64,000 nt of DNA from contig OY760498.1 in the NCBI GenBank assembly GCA_963663675.1, positions 1,860,001 to 1,924,000 of the forward strand, in the 5' to 3' direction. The notes under the pieces are model-generated. The model saw only the letters and a list, made by a program, of their open reading frames with translations. It ran no database searches and was not told where the DNA came from. This document shows positions 32,539 through 40,388 of the stretch, one piece after another (the stretch's first letter is position 1; the number at the start of each line of letters is the position of its first letter). This DNA is from CAINVV01 sp963663675. Lineage in GTDB: Bacteria > Bacteroidota > Bacteroidia > Bacteroidales > Prolixibacteraceae. Position numbers and translations under genes: made by a program.

Positions 32539-34329
32539 CTAAATTCTTTCCCTGATTTGGTAGGATGTGTGCAATAATTTATGTGATAATTCTCCCGCGG
32601 GTTTCCCCAGAAAGTCATTGTAAATTTTAATTACTTCAGGATTTTCGTGCGATTTCCGGATAGGTTTGCCTAAATCTTCCGCATATATGGCCTCCGCCCT
32701 TTTCTTTCTTATTTCAGCATTGGTCGGGATAGGCTGGCCTCCGCCGCCAAGGCATCCCCCAGGGCAGGCCATCACTTCTATAAAATGAAATTCAGCTTTG
32801 CCAGTCTTTACCATTTCTATAACTTTTTTGGCGTTGGTCAATCCATGTGCAACAGCGCATTTTAGCTCAATTCCTTCAAGAAAATTCCATTCCCCGATTG
32901 TATTTTCAATTTTGACGCTGCACTGCCTGATTCCTTCCATTCCCCTGACAGGAGATACAACGAGATTTTCGAACGGAATTTCTCTGCCGGTAACAATTTC
33001 ATAGACAGTCCTTAAGGCCGCCTCCATCACACCTCCTGTGGCTCCGAAAATAACCCCGGCGCCTGTTGATTCTCCCATCAGCCTGTCAAATTCCATCTCC
33101 TCAAGCTGCACAAAATTAATCCCGGCCTGTTTGATCATAATGGCCAGTTCGCGGGTTGTCAGAACATAATCCACATCGCGGTATCCGCTGCCATGCATTT
33201 CCGGCCTGGCAGCTTCGAATTTCTTTGCAGTACATGGCATTACGGAAACAGAAATGATTTTTTTAGGATCAATGTTCCTGGCTTTGGCGTAATACGTTTT
33301 CAACAAGGCTCCAAACATTTGCTGGGGTGATTTGCAGGTAGACAAATTGGGCAGATACTCCGGATACATGTGCTCGATGTATTTGATCCATCCGGGTGAG
33401 CAGGAGGTTGCCATTGGAATTGAAACGTTTTTATCTTTGTTGACGATTGCCCTTTTTAGCCGCATAAGCAACTCTGTTCCTTCCTCCATGATTGTCAGGT
33501 CGGCAGTAAAATCAGTATCCAGAACTGCATCAAATCCCAGTCTTTTCAATGCAGCTACCATTTTCCCGGTCACGCGGTTTCCAACCATATATCCCAGTTC
33601 TTCTCCCAGGCCGATCCTCACAGCTGGTGCGGTCTGAACAACAACATGCATTTCCGGATCCGAAATGGCATCCCAAACTTCCTCTATGTAATTTTTTTCA
33701 ACCAGCGCGCCGGTCGGACAACGGTTCACACATTGTCCACAGTTGGTACAAACTACATCATTCAAAGATTTCTCATAAAAAGTTGAGATCTTCATCTCAT
33801 GGCCTTTGTACGCAACTGAAACCGCATTCACCCCCTGAAGTTCCTCGCAAGTCCTGACGCAACGCTGACAACGGATACATTTGCTGTCATCCTTGACAAT
33901 GCTTGGGGAAAAGTAATCGATTGTATGTTTTTTGTCCTTGTACAGTTCGATAAAATCCTGGGTCATTATTTTGTACTCTGAAGCCAGTAACTGCAGTTCA
34001 CATTTGCCATTTTTGTAACATTTGGTACAATCTGAATTATGCTCCGAAAGCAGCAGTTCGATAATGTGCTTGCGTGAATTCCTGACTTTCAAACTGTTGG
34101 TCAAAATATCCATTCCTTCTTCGCATGGCGTGGCGCAAGCGGCCGTCAGCCTTTTCTGGCCAACAATCTCTACCATACAAACCCTGCAGTTTCCGGCTAC
34201 ACATATATCCTGGTGATAACATAATGTAGGTATTACCACATTGATTTTTTTTGCGGCGTCCAGGATAACGGTATTTTCATCTACTTCAACTTCTATTCCG
34301 TTGATCGTGATGTGTACAGTTTCGTTCAT
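32539..34329 (-). CDS. hydA: [FeFe]-hydrogenase catalytic subunit (NADH-linked, group A type)
   Basis: A 596-residue HydA. N-terminal [2Fe-2S] cysteines are C37/C48/C51/C65, a His-ligated [4Fe-4S] site has H97/C101/C104/C110, and two ferredoxin clusters have C151/154/157/161 and C194/197/200/204. The H-cluster motifs are all intact: TSCSPGW (~305), MPCTAKKFE (~365) and EVMACPGGCLGGGGQ (~515). It makes or oxidises H2 in the cytoplasm. Order hydC-hydB-hydA-hydG on the minus strand marks a multimeric, NAD-linked enzyme. It starts 137 bp after the hydB stop, with a short tandem repeat at the beginning of that gap. Confidence 0.95.
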   Translation of the reverse strand: MNETVHITINGIEVEVDENTVILDAAKKINVVIPTLCYHQDICVAGNCRVCMVEIVGQKRLTAACATPCEEGMDILTNSLKVRNSRKHIIELLLSEHNSDCTKCYKNGKCELQLLASEYKIMTQDFIELYKDKKHTIDYFSPSIVKDDSKCIRCQRCVRTCEELQGVNAVSVAYKGHEMKISTFYEKSLNDVVCTNCGQCVNRCPTGALVEKNYIEEVWDAISDPEMHVVVQTAPAVRIGLGEELGYMVGNRVTGKMVAALKRLGFDAVLDTDFTADLTIMEEGTELLMRLKRAIVNKDKNVSIPMATSCSPGWIKYIEHMYPEYLPNLSTCKSPQQMFGALLKTYYAKARNIDPKKIISVSVMPCTAKKFEAARPEMHGSGYRDVDYVLTTRELAIMIKQAGINFVQLEEMEFDRLMGESTGAGVIFGATGGVMEAALRTVYEIVTGREIPFENLVVSPVRGMEGIRQCSVKIENTIGEWNFLEGIELKCAVAHGLTNAKKVIEMVKTGKAEFHFIEVMACPGGCLGGGGQPIPTNAEIRKKRAEAIYAEDLGKPIRKSHENPEVIKIYNDFLGKPAGELSHKLLHTSYQIRERI

Positions 34330-34440
34330 AATTTTGGATTTTGGCTTTTGGATAATGGATTATGCCGGATTCTGTATGTATAGTAAAATATTCAATCAGG
34401 TCTCCAATTTATAATTACCTATCTGAATTGAAGTATCTTA

Positions 34441-34468
34441 TCTCTCATCTCTTATCTCTTATCTCTTA
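34441..34468. repeat. Heptanucleotide tandem repeat (TCTCTTA)x4
   Basis: Four consecutive 7-bp units, TCTCTCA then three TCTCTTA, with partial units on the left (TATCTTA). The last unit covers the hydB stop codon at 34466-34468. Repeats of this kind can change copy number by slippage; here it would alter the hydB-hydA spacer but not either reading frame. Confidence 0.75.
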
Positions 34469-35653
34469 GTATATCATCTCTTCCCTGAAGTTTTCCACGA
34501 TAGAGGCAAATGAATTGGCGACTGACTGTCCCAATCCGCATTTTGCGGTGTATTGCATGGTCTCACTCAATTTGAGCAGTTTATCGAGGTATGGTGCCGG
34601 TCTTTCTCCTTTTTTAACGGCCTTAATACCTGCCAGAAGTTGCTGACAGCCAATCCTGCAGGGAGTACATTGTCCGCACGACTCCTCCCTGAAGAATTCG
34701 AGGTAATTGTCCAGAAGGTTGTACATGGAACGTGAACTGTTGAATAACATCATTGAACCGCCTGTTGGAAGTGAAATACCGACTAATTTTCCCTGGTAGC
34801 CGATTGTTGTTTCATGAAACTTCTTCCTGGGAACTAAAAAACCCGATGCGCCGCCTACCTGTACCGCTTTTGTATCTCCGTCTCCGAATTCGTCCACAAA
34901 ATCCTCCAGGCTCATACCCAGCTCAAGTTCATAGATCCCCGGTTTTGGAGTATCCCCTGAGACTGAAAACAGCTTTGATCCCCTGGAATACTGAACGCCC
35001 AGATCATAAAATTTCTTGGCTCCATATTTAAAAATGGTATAAGTATGTGCCAGTGTCTCAACATTATTGATGACCGTGGGCTTATTCCTGTAACCACTTA
35101 CAGAAGGGTAGGGAGGCTTGTTGCGTGGTTCACCTCTTTTCCCTTCAAGCGATTCGAACAGGGCAGTTTCCTCTCCACAGATATAGGCACCGCTTCCCAT
35201 GAAAATCCTTATACTGAAGTTGAGGTTGATCTTTTTGCAATAATAACTGAACTCATTAATGGCCTCAAGGAGGGGTTTTTCCAGGAATTTGTATTCACCA
35301 CGCAGGTAGATAATACCTTCGGCCGCACCGATGATATATCCGCATACAGCCATGGCTGTGAGTACTTTGTAGGGAACTTTGGTGAGAATTTCCCGGTCCT
35401 TGAAAGTTCCGGGTTCTCCTTCATCTGCATTGCAGATGATGTATTTCTCATCCCCGGCGGCTTCTGAAGTCAGCTTCCATTTTAAGCCTGTCGGAAATCC
35501 GGCGCCGCCCCGGCCTTTTAATTCAGAGCTGATTAATTCATTGATCAGCTCCTGTTTGGGCCGGTTGATTGTTTTGTGCAAAATTCTTTCCCAGTCTGTA
35601 TCATTGACAAAGATGAAATCGACCCTCTTCAGTAAAAGATGTTGCTCAATCAT
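34466..35653 (-). CDS. hydB: NuoF-like NADH-binding subunit of [FeFe] hydrogenase, minimal form
   Basis: A 395-residue HydB/NuoF flavoprotein. FMN and NADH motifs are GRGGAGFPTGLKW (~47-59) and ICNADEGEPGTFKDREIL (~73-90), followed by GAYICGEETALFESLEGKRG. The C-terminal [4Fe-4S] site is ESCGQCTPCR plus a later cysteine in TAKCGLGQ. It lacks the N-terminal thioredoxin-like [2Fe-2S] domain and the C-terminal 2x[4Fe-4S] ferredoxin domain present in electron-bifurcating HydB proteins (~600 residues). This points to a simpler NADH-dependent enzyme. It sits 24 bp after hydC. Confidence 0.92.
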   Translation of the reverse strand: MIEQHLLLKRVDFIFVNDTDWERILHKTINRPKQELINELISSELKGRGGAGFPTGLKWKLTSEAAGDEKYIICNADEGEPGTFKDREILTKVPYKVLTAMAVCGYIIGAAEGIIYLRGEYKFLEKPLLEAINEFSYYCKKINLNFSIRIFMGSGAYICGEETALFESLEGKRGEPRNKPPYPSVSGYRNKPTVINNVETLAHTYTIFKYGAKKFYDLGVQYSRGSKLFSVSGDTPKPGIYELELGMSLEDFVDEFGDGDTKAVQVGGASGFLVPRKKFHETTIGYQGKLVGISLPTGGSMMLFNSSRSMYNLLDNYLEFFREESCGQCTPCRIGCQQLLAGIKAVKKGERPAPYLDKLLKLSETMQYTAKCGLGQSVANSFASIVENFREEMIY

Positions 35654-35677
35654 AACGTAAATATGTTAAGTTGAATG

Positions 35678-36145
35678 CTATAGCTCCTTCTTCAAATAAT
35701 CGCCAAGTATATCGCGAACCTTTTCGGGCGTCAGTTCTGTGAAAACTTCATGGTTGATGACCATTGCAGGAGCCTTGTGGCACCATCCCAGGCAGTTGGT
35801 TTCCACCAGGCTAAATCTTCCGTCTGGTGTGGTCTGGCCAATGTCAATTTTTAGCATGTCTTTGATAGCCAACAGGATTTGGTTTTTACCTTTCATGGAA
35901 CAGGAGATGGTCTTGCAGACCCTGATGGTATATTTCCCCATCTTCCTGAATTCAAGAAATGAATAAAAGGTGGCTGTACCATAAACTTCGGCAGCTGGAA
36001 GGTCCAGTTCTCTCGAGATTTCGGCCATCGATCGCCTGGAAAGGTAATTTTCGCGTTCCACTACTCCTTGCAGAATAGGTAAAAGACTTTCGCGGGTGCG
36101 ACCATGCCGGTCGGCTAAATCGACAATCAGTTTGTGCAATTCCAT
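35678..36145 (-). CDS. hydC: NuoE-like [2Fe-2S] subunit of [FeFe] hydrogenase
   Basis: A 155-residue thioredoxin-like ferredoxin. Cluster cysteines are in RVCKTISCSMKG (CX4C) and NCLGWCHKAP (CX3C), the NuoE pattern. The helical N-terminus (LLPILQGVVERENYLSRRSM) is typical. It relays electrons between the FMN of HydB and HydA. First gene of the hydCBAG unit; its promoter should lie in the 207 bp before the terminator at 36326. Confidence 0.93.
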   Translation of the reverse strand: MELHKLIVDLADRHGRTRESLLPILQGVVERENYLSRRSMAEISRELDLPAAEVYGTATFYSFLEFRKMGKYTIRVCKTISCSMKGKNQILLAIKDMLKIDIGQTTPDGRFSLVETNCLGWCHKAPAMVINHEVFTELTPEKVRDILGDYLKKEL

Positions 36146-36325
36146 AACGGTAAATTTAATGGATAAAAAATACCGGATTCAATCTTACTAAATTAAATCA
36201 TTCATTTTGAGCTGACAAGTAAAGAAACATGTTTTATATCATATTATAAAACAAAATGTATAAAAATTTGAAATTTCTTAATGTTATGCAGATAATTTGT
36301 TGATTATTTGGTGAATTGGCATAAA

Positions 36326-36348
36326 AAAACCCGGCTAAACCGGGTTTT
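36326..36348 (-). terminator. Rho-independent terminator of DHOD-like gene
   Basis: AAAACCCGG-CTAAA-CCGGGTTTT: a 9-bp stem with 5-base loop, followed on the minus strand by a run of T. It starts 5 bp after the stop at 36353 and separates that gene from hydC. Confidence 0.9.
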
Positions 36349-36352
36349 GTAT

Positions 36353-37366
36353 TCAGACCATTGGGTATTTTTTAAATATTTCTGTCGATTTCATTAATAT
36401 ATCCACATAATGTGCTCTTCGATAGGCATATGGCTCCCTGCTTTTGTTCATGGACAGTTTTCCTTTGAATTCATCAATAGTTTTATATCCTTTGGCATCC
36501 ATCCAGCCTTCGAGCGTTTCGAGCATGTTGGTTATATGAGATGCCTTGTTTTTGTAGATTGTACTGACAACCTGCACTGAACCGGCTCCGGCAAGAAGCA
36601 TTTTGATGATGTCCCTGCCATCTGAAATTCCCCTGCTTGCACAAATATCGGCTTTAATGTTTCCATAAAGCAGTCCTGCGAAGCGAAGGGTGATCTGATA
36701 ATCTTTTTCATGGGTGAGATCAAATGGGAAAAAGAATTCCTCATTTTCGATGTTAATCTCCGGCTGGAAAAAACGGTTAAATATCACTATGCCATTTGCA
36801 CCCGCCTTGTCGGCTTTCGTAATAAAGTTTACAGGATTGGCATAAAAAGGAGAAAGTTTCACACTGATGGGGATTTTAACCCGTTTTCTCAATTTGCTGA
36901 GTATCTCAATCTGGTGGGCTTCAATTTTTGCGCTGTCGTTCTCAGCATCTGTGGGAACATCATAAAAATTGAGTTCAAGTCCTGCGACCCCTGTTTTTTC
37001 GAGCTGGACGGCATAATCCTCCCAGGACTGGTCATAGATGGCATTCAGACTTGCAAAAACTGGTATGCTGACACTTTTGATCAGTTTGGTTAGGTTGTAA
37101 AGATGTTCACCTGCACCGCTGTGCTTGATTTCCGGGAAAATACTTCCCATTTCTGCATTACGGTAACTGTATTCACCCACCTGATCATCGAGCTGAATCT
37201 GCTCAAGATTAATCTGTTCTTCAAAAAGTGAGCGGTAGACAATAGCGGCTACACCTGCCCGTTCAATTTTTTTAATTGCATTAAGATCTTCTACAAGGCT
37301 TGAAGCCCCCAGAATGATTGGATTTTTTAATTCAACCCCCATAAATTTTGTTCTAAGATCTGCCAT
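36353..37366 (-). CDS. Dihydroorotate dehydrogenase-like flavoprotein
   Basis: A 337-residue FMN TIM-barrel of the DHOD/PreA superfamily. It shows FMGVELKNPIILGASSLVED at the N-terminus, IPVFASLNAI, VKLSPFYANPVNFITKADKA and the phosphate-binding end GAGSVQVVSTIY. It lacks the clear class 1 or 2 active-site loop (the segment after NRFFQPEINI differs), so it is probably one of the DHOD-like proteins found in anaerobes next to redox operons rather than the pyrimidine enzyme. Monocistronic, flanked by a terminator on each side. Substrate unknown. Confidence 0.85.
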   Translation of the reverse strand: MADLRTKFMGVELKNPIILGASSLVEDLNAIKKIERAGVAAIVYRSLFEEQINLEQIQLDDQVGEYSYRNAEMGSIFPEIKHSGAGEHLYNLTKLIKSVSIPVFASLNAIYDQSWEDYAVQLEKTGVAGLELNFYDVPTDAENDSAKIEAHQIEILSKLRKRVKIPISVKLSPFYANPVNFITKADKAGANGIVIFNRFFQPEINIENEEFFFPFDLTHEKDYQITLRFAGLLYGNIKADICASRGISDGRDIIKMLLAGAGSVQVVSTIYKNKASHITNMLETLEGWMDAKGYKTIDEFKGKLSMNKSREPYAYRRAHYVDILMKSTEIFKKYPMV

Positions 37367-37428
37367 AGTTTCCCTTTTTAATCACCTTGTCAATATAGTT
37401 AATTTTGCTTTATGCATGGTTACAAAGA

Positions 37429-37458
37429 AAAAAATACCGCGTGGCAGCGGTATTTTTT
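37429..37458 (-). terminator. Rho-independent terminator of pyrophosphatase gene
   Basis: AAAAAATACCGC-GTGGCA-GCGGTATTTTTT: a 12-bp perfect stem with T/A tracts on both sides, so it could act in both directions. It lies ~55 bp after the pyrophosphatase stop at 37513 (minus) and upstream of the DHOD-like gene. Confidence 0.9.
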
Positions 37459-37512
37459 TATACGGTGACTCAACAGTTTTGTTTAGAAAATATTTTGGGA
37501 AATATCTGCTTT

Positions 37513-39708
37513 TTAAAAATAAATCAGAAGGTTCATAGTAAGTGTAACACCCACCATGACTATTGAAACCATTGTCATCAGTTTAATCAGGATATTAAGG
37601 CTCGGTCCTGAAGTATCCTTGAAAGGATCTCCTACTGTGTCACCAATTACAGCAGCATTGTGGCTTGGACTTCTCTTTCCGCCATAATTGCCTTCTTCAA
37701 TGTACTTCTTGGCATTGTCCCAGGCCCCGCCAGCATTGGCCATAAAGACCGCCAGGATGAAACCGGTTACAGTACTTCCCAGTAAAAGTCCCATTACACC
37801 GGGGATTCCAAAAAGTACTCCAACGATAATAGGAATGAAAATTGCCAGAAGTGAAGGTAACAGCATCTCCTTTTGAGCTGCCTTTGTAGAAATCTCTACA
37901 CATTTTGCATAATCAGGCTCTCCTGTACCTTCCATTATACCGGCTATTTCGCGGAATTGCCGGCGAACCTCGTCAACCATCTTGTGCGCTGCACGTCCGA
38001 CTGCATTCATGGTCATACCACTGAAGAGAAAGGCTGACATACCACCAATAAATGCACCTACCAATACCAACGGATTCATGAAAGTTACATCGAAAGCAGC
38101 TAATATATCTATGAGTGTACCCGCCTTAAGTTGTGCTGTCAGGGGATGTTCGGGATGAAAATGAACCATTCCCATCCGTGCCTCTTCCAAAAATGAAGCA
38201 AGCAAAGCAAGAGCTGTCAGGGCTGCAGATCCAATAGCAAATCCTTTTCCGGTAGCGGCAGTAGTGTTGCCAAGCGAATCGAGGGCATCTGTACGTTTGC
38301 GGACCACAGCTCCCAGTTTGCTCATTTCGGCATTACCGCCTGCGTTGTCTGCGATAGGACCATAGGCGTCTGTAGCAAGAGTTATACCGAGAGTAGACAG
38401 CATTCCAACGGCGGAAATGGCTATTCCGTAAAGACCCATGCTGAAATCTTTCATGTGCCAGCCAGAGGCAAAGCCAAAAGAGAGAATGATAGCTGCTCCA
38501 ACAATTAATACCGGGAAGGCAGTCGACATCATACCTGTTCCAATTCCGGAGATAATAACAGTAGCAGGGCCGGTGGTGGATGAGTCGGCAATCTTTCGTG
38601 TAGGGCTATAGGATGATGAAGTATAATATTCAGTGACCTGACCGATTCCGATTCCTGCAAGCAAACCTGCCAGCATGGCCATCCAGATCCCGGTATAGTT
38701 GGGCAGTTTCAGCCAGTAAAGAATAAACCAGGAAAGAATGGCAATGCCAAAAGCAGCACTGTTTACACCGATTCCAAGCGCTCTAAGCAATTGTTTCTGG
38801 GATGCACCCTCTTTGGTGCGAACCAGGAATATGCCAAAGATTGAAAGCAAGGTTCCTACCGAAGCAATAAGCATTGGGGCTATTACCGCCTTGAACTGCA
38901 TGGTCGTTCCCAGCGCAGCAAAACCAGCCGCTCCGAGAGCTGCAGTGGATAGAACAGCGCCACAGAAGGATTCATAAAGGTCAGCACCCATGCCGGCAAC
39001 ATCGCCCACATTGTCACCAACGTTGTCTGCAATAGTGGCTGGGTTACGCGGATCATCTTCCGGAATACCGGCTTCGATCTTTCCAACCAGGTCAGCACCG
39101 ACATCTGCAGCCTTGGTGAAGATACCACCGCCAACACGGGCGAAAAGAGCCTGCGTGGATGCACCCATCCCAAAAGTAAGGGTGGTGGTGGTTATTATAT
39201 TAAGGTTGGATCCGTCAATCGTGTCAGCAGCAGGATATATCCAGTTTAGGATTACAAACCAAACAGAAATATCCAGCAGCGCCAGGCCTACAACTACCAA
39301 TCCCATCACCGCACCACTTCTGAAAGCCACTACCAATCCCTGGTTCAATGACTGATTGGCAGCATGGGCGGCACGGGCAGAGGCATAAGTTGCTGTCTTC
39401 ATTCCGAAGAATCCAGCCAGACCGGAAAAGAATCCTCCAGTGAGAAATGCAAAAGGCACGAAAGGATTCTGAATCTTCAGCCCATAAGCCAGGAATGCAA
39501 AAAAGAGCGCCAGGAAAATGAATACCAGCGAAACAACTTTATACTGCTGTCGCAGATAAGCCATGGCCCCAACTCGGACATGTTTGGCAATTTTTTTCAT
39601 CAGGTCAGTACCTTCACTGTAACTCATCATGTCTTTGTAGAAGTAATAGGCAAAGAGCAACGCGATTACAGAAGTGGCAGGAATCACCCAAAAAATCGAA
39701 TCAATCAT
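37513..39708 (-). CDS. hppA: Membrane-bound ion-translocating pyrophosphatase, K+-dependent type
   Basis: A 731-residue M-PPase with about 16 helices. The substrate-binding motif is GGGIFTKAADVGADLVGKIE, followed by DDPRNPATIADNVGDNVGD and the C-terminal GDTVGDPFKDTSGP. GNTTAATGKGFAIG carries alanine at the position that is lysine in K+-independent enzymes, which marks the K+-dependent group (Na+ or H+ pumps). It hydrolyses PPi to pump ions across the inner membrane, saving energy in anaerobes. Monocistronic with its own terminator. Which ion is pumped cannot be decided by eye. Confidence 0.95.
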   Translation of the reverse strand: MIDSIFWVIPATSVIALLFAYYFYKDMMSYSEGTDLMKKIAKHVRVGAMAYLRQQYKVVSLVFIFLALFFAFLAYGLKIQNPFVPFAFLTGGFFSGLAGFFGMKTATYASARAAHAANQSLNQGLVVAFRSGAVMGLVVVGLALLDISVWFVILNWIYPAADTIDGSNLNIITTTTLTFGMGASTQALFARVGGGIFTKAADVGADLVGKIEAGIPEDDPRNPATIADNVGDNVGDVAGMGADLYESFCGAVLSTAALGAAGFAALGTTMQFKAVIAPMLIASVGTLLSIFGIFLVRTKEGASQKQLLRALGIGVNSAAFGIAILSWFILYWLKLPNYTGIWMAMLAGLLAGIGIGQVTEYYTSSSYSPTRKIADSSTTGPATVIISGIGTGMMSTAFPVLIVGAAIILSFGFASGWHMKDFSMGLYGIAISAVGMLSTLGITLATDAYGPIADNAGGNAEMSKLGAVVRKRTDALDSLGNTTAATGKGFAIGSAALTALALLASFLEEARMGMVHFHPEHPLTAQLKAGTLIDILAAFDVTFMNPLVLVGAFIGGMSAFLFSGMTMNAVGRAAHKMVDEVRRQFREIAGIMEGTGEPDYAKCVEISTKAAQKEMLLPSLLAIFIPIIVGVLFGIPGVMGLLLGSTVTGFILAVFMANAGGAWDNAKKYIEEGNYGGKRSPSHNAAVIGDTVGDPFKDTSGPSLNILIKLMTMVSIVMVGVTLTMNLLIYF

Positions 39709-40388
39709 GATTTTGTGATTTGTTAGTTATAAATTATAAAGTGAATACAGATTTGCAAAAAAAGACCGGCCGACTAACATTAAAATAAAATTTTATATCG
39801 AGACTGACAGTTTTTTTCAAAGCTTTTTTTCCATTGTACCAAAATCGGACTTAAAATTATAATGGTTTGATAACCTTTTAATTTTAAAAGGCAGCTATGA
39901 GGATAATTTAACAACTTCTTAACATTCGGGATAGTTTTATATGTTCTCCGGACCGTTCCAGAGGTGGTAGCTGAAATTGTAAGCGGCATTTAATCAGGTA
40001 TATATACGGAAATTTAGTGTCGGTTCCATCGAAATGTATTATCAGTTACACACGCAAAACCTGATTGTATGCAAACAGGATATTTCCAAAATTAACAAAT
40101 TTTCAAACATGGAGAGCTAACACAGTACATGATAAAAATCAATAATGTTTCAGGTAAATCAATGAAAAGTACCTGGTTAATTTCTTGCATAATTACTGGC
40201 AGTTCTGAGCTTCCAAACTGCTTAACTGGTTCTGCGGAGGCATTTACCGGTTCTTTGGCAAATATTTCAAGCAGGATATAAGTGATTGAAAAAATCGATA
40301 GTTTTATCATCAGTAATACGACTGTTAACAAATTCAACAATAACACTCCAATAACAATATGTTATTGGGGAAAACCATCTTAACCAAC
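39709..40388. other. Intergenic region between pyrophosphatase and rhamnosidase genes
   Basis: About 680 bp between divergent genes. Short frames on the minus strand (e.g. 40092-40346) do not look protein-like. I see no repeat, RNA gene or clear promoter match; it marks the switch from the minus-strand metabolic block to the plus-strand glycan block. Confidence 0.4.

Noticed and set aside
39780..39989. 69-codon minus-strand frame upstream of the pyrophosphatase
   Set aside because: No recognisable motif, irregular amino-acid use and location in the leader/promoter area.
40092..40346. 84-codon minus-strand frame with hydrophobic start between pyrophosphatase and rhamnosidase genes
   Set aside because: Composition is low-complexity hydrophobic without family resemblance, and it lies in AT-rich promoter-like DNA divergent from the rhamnosidase; more likely non-coding.
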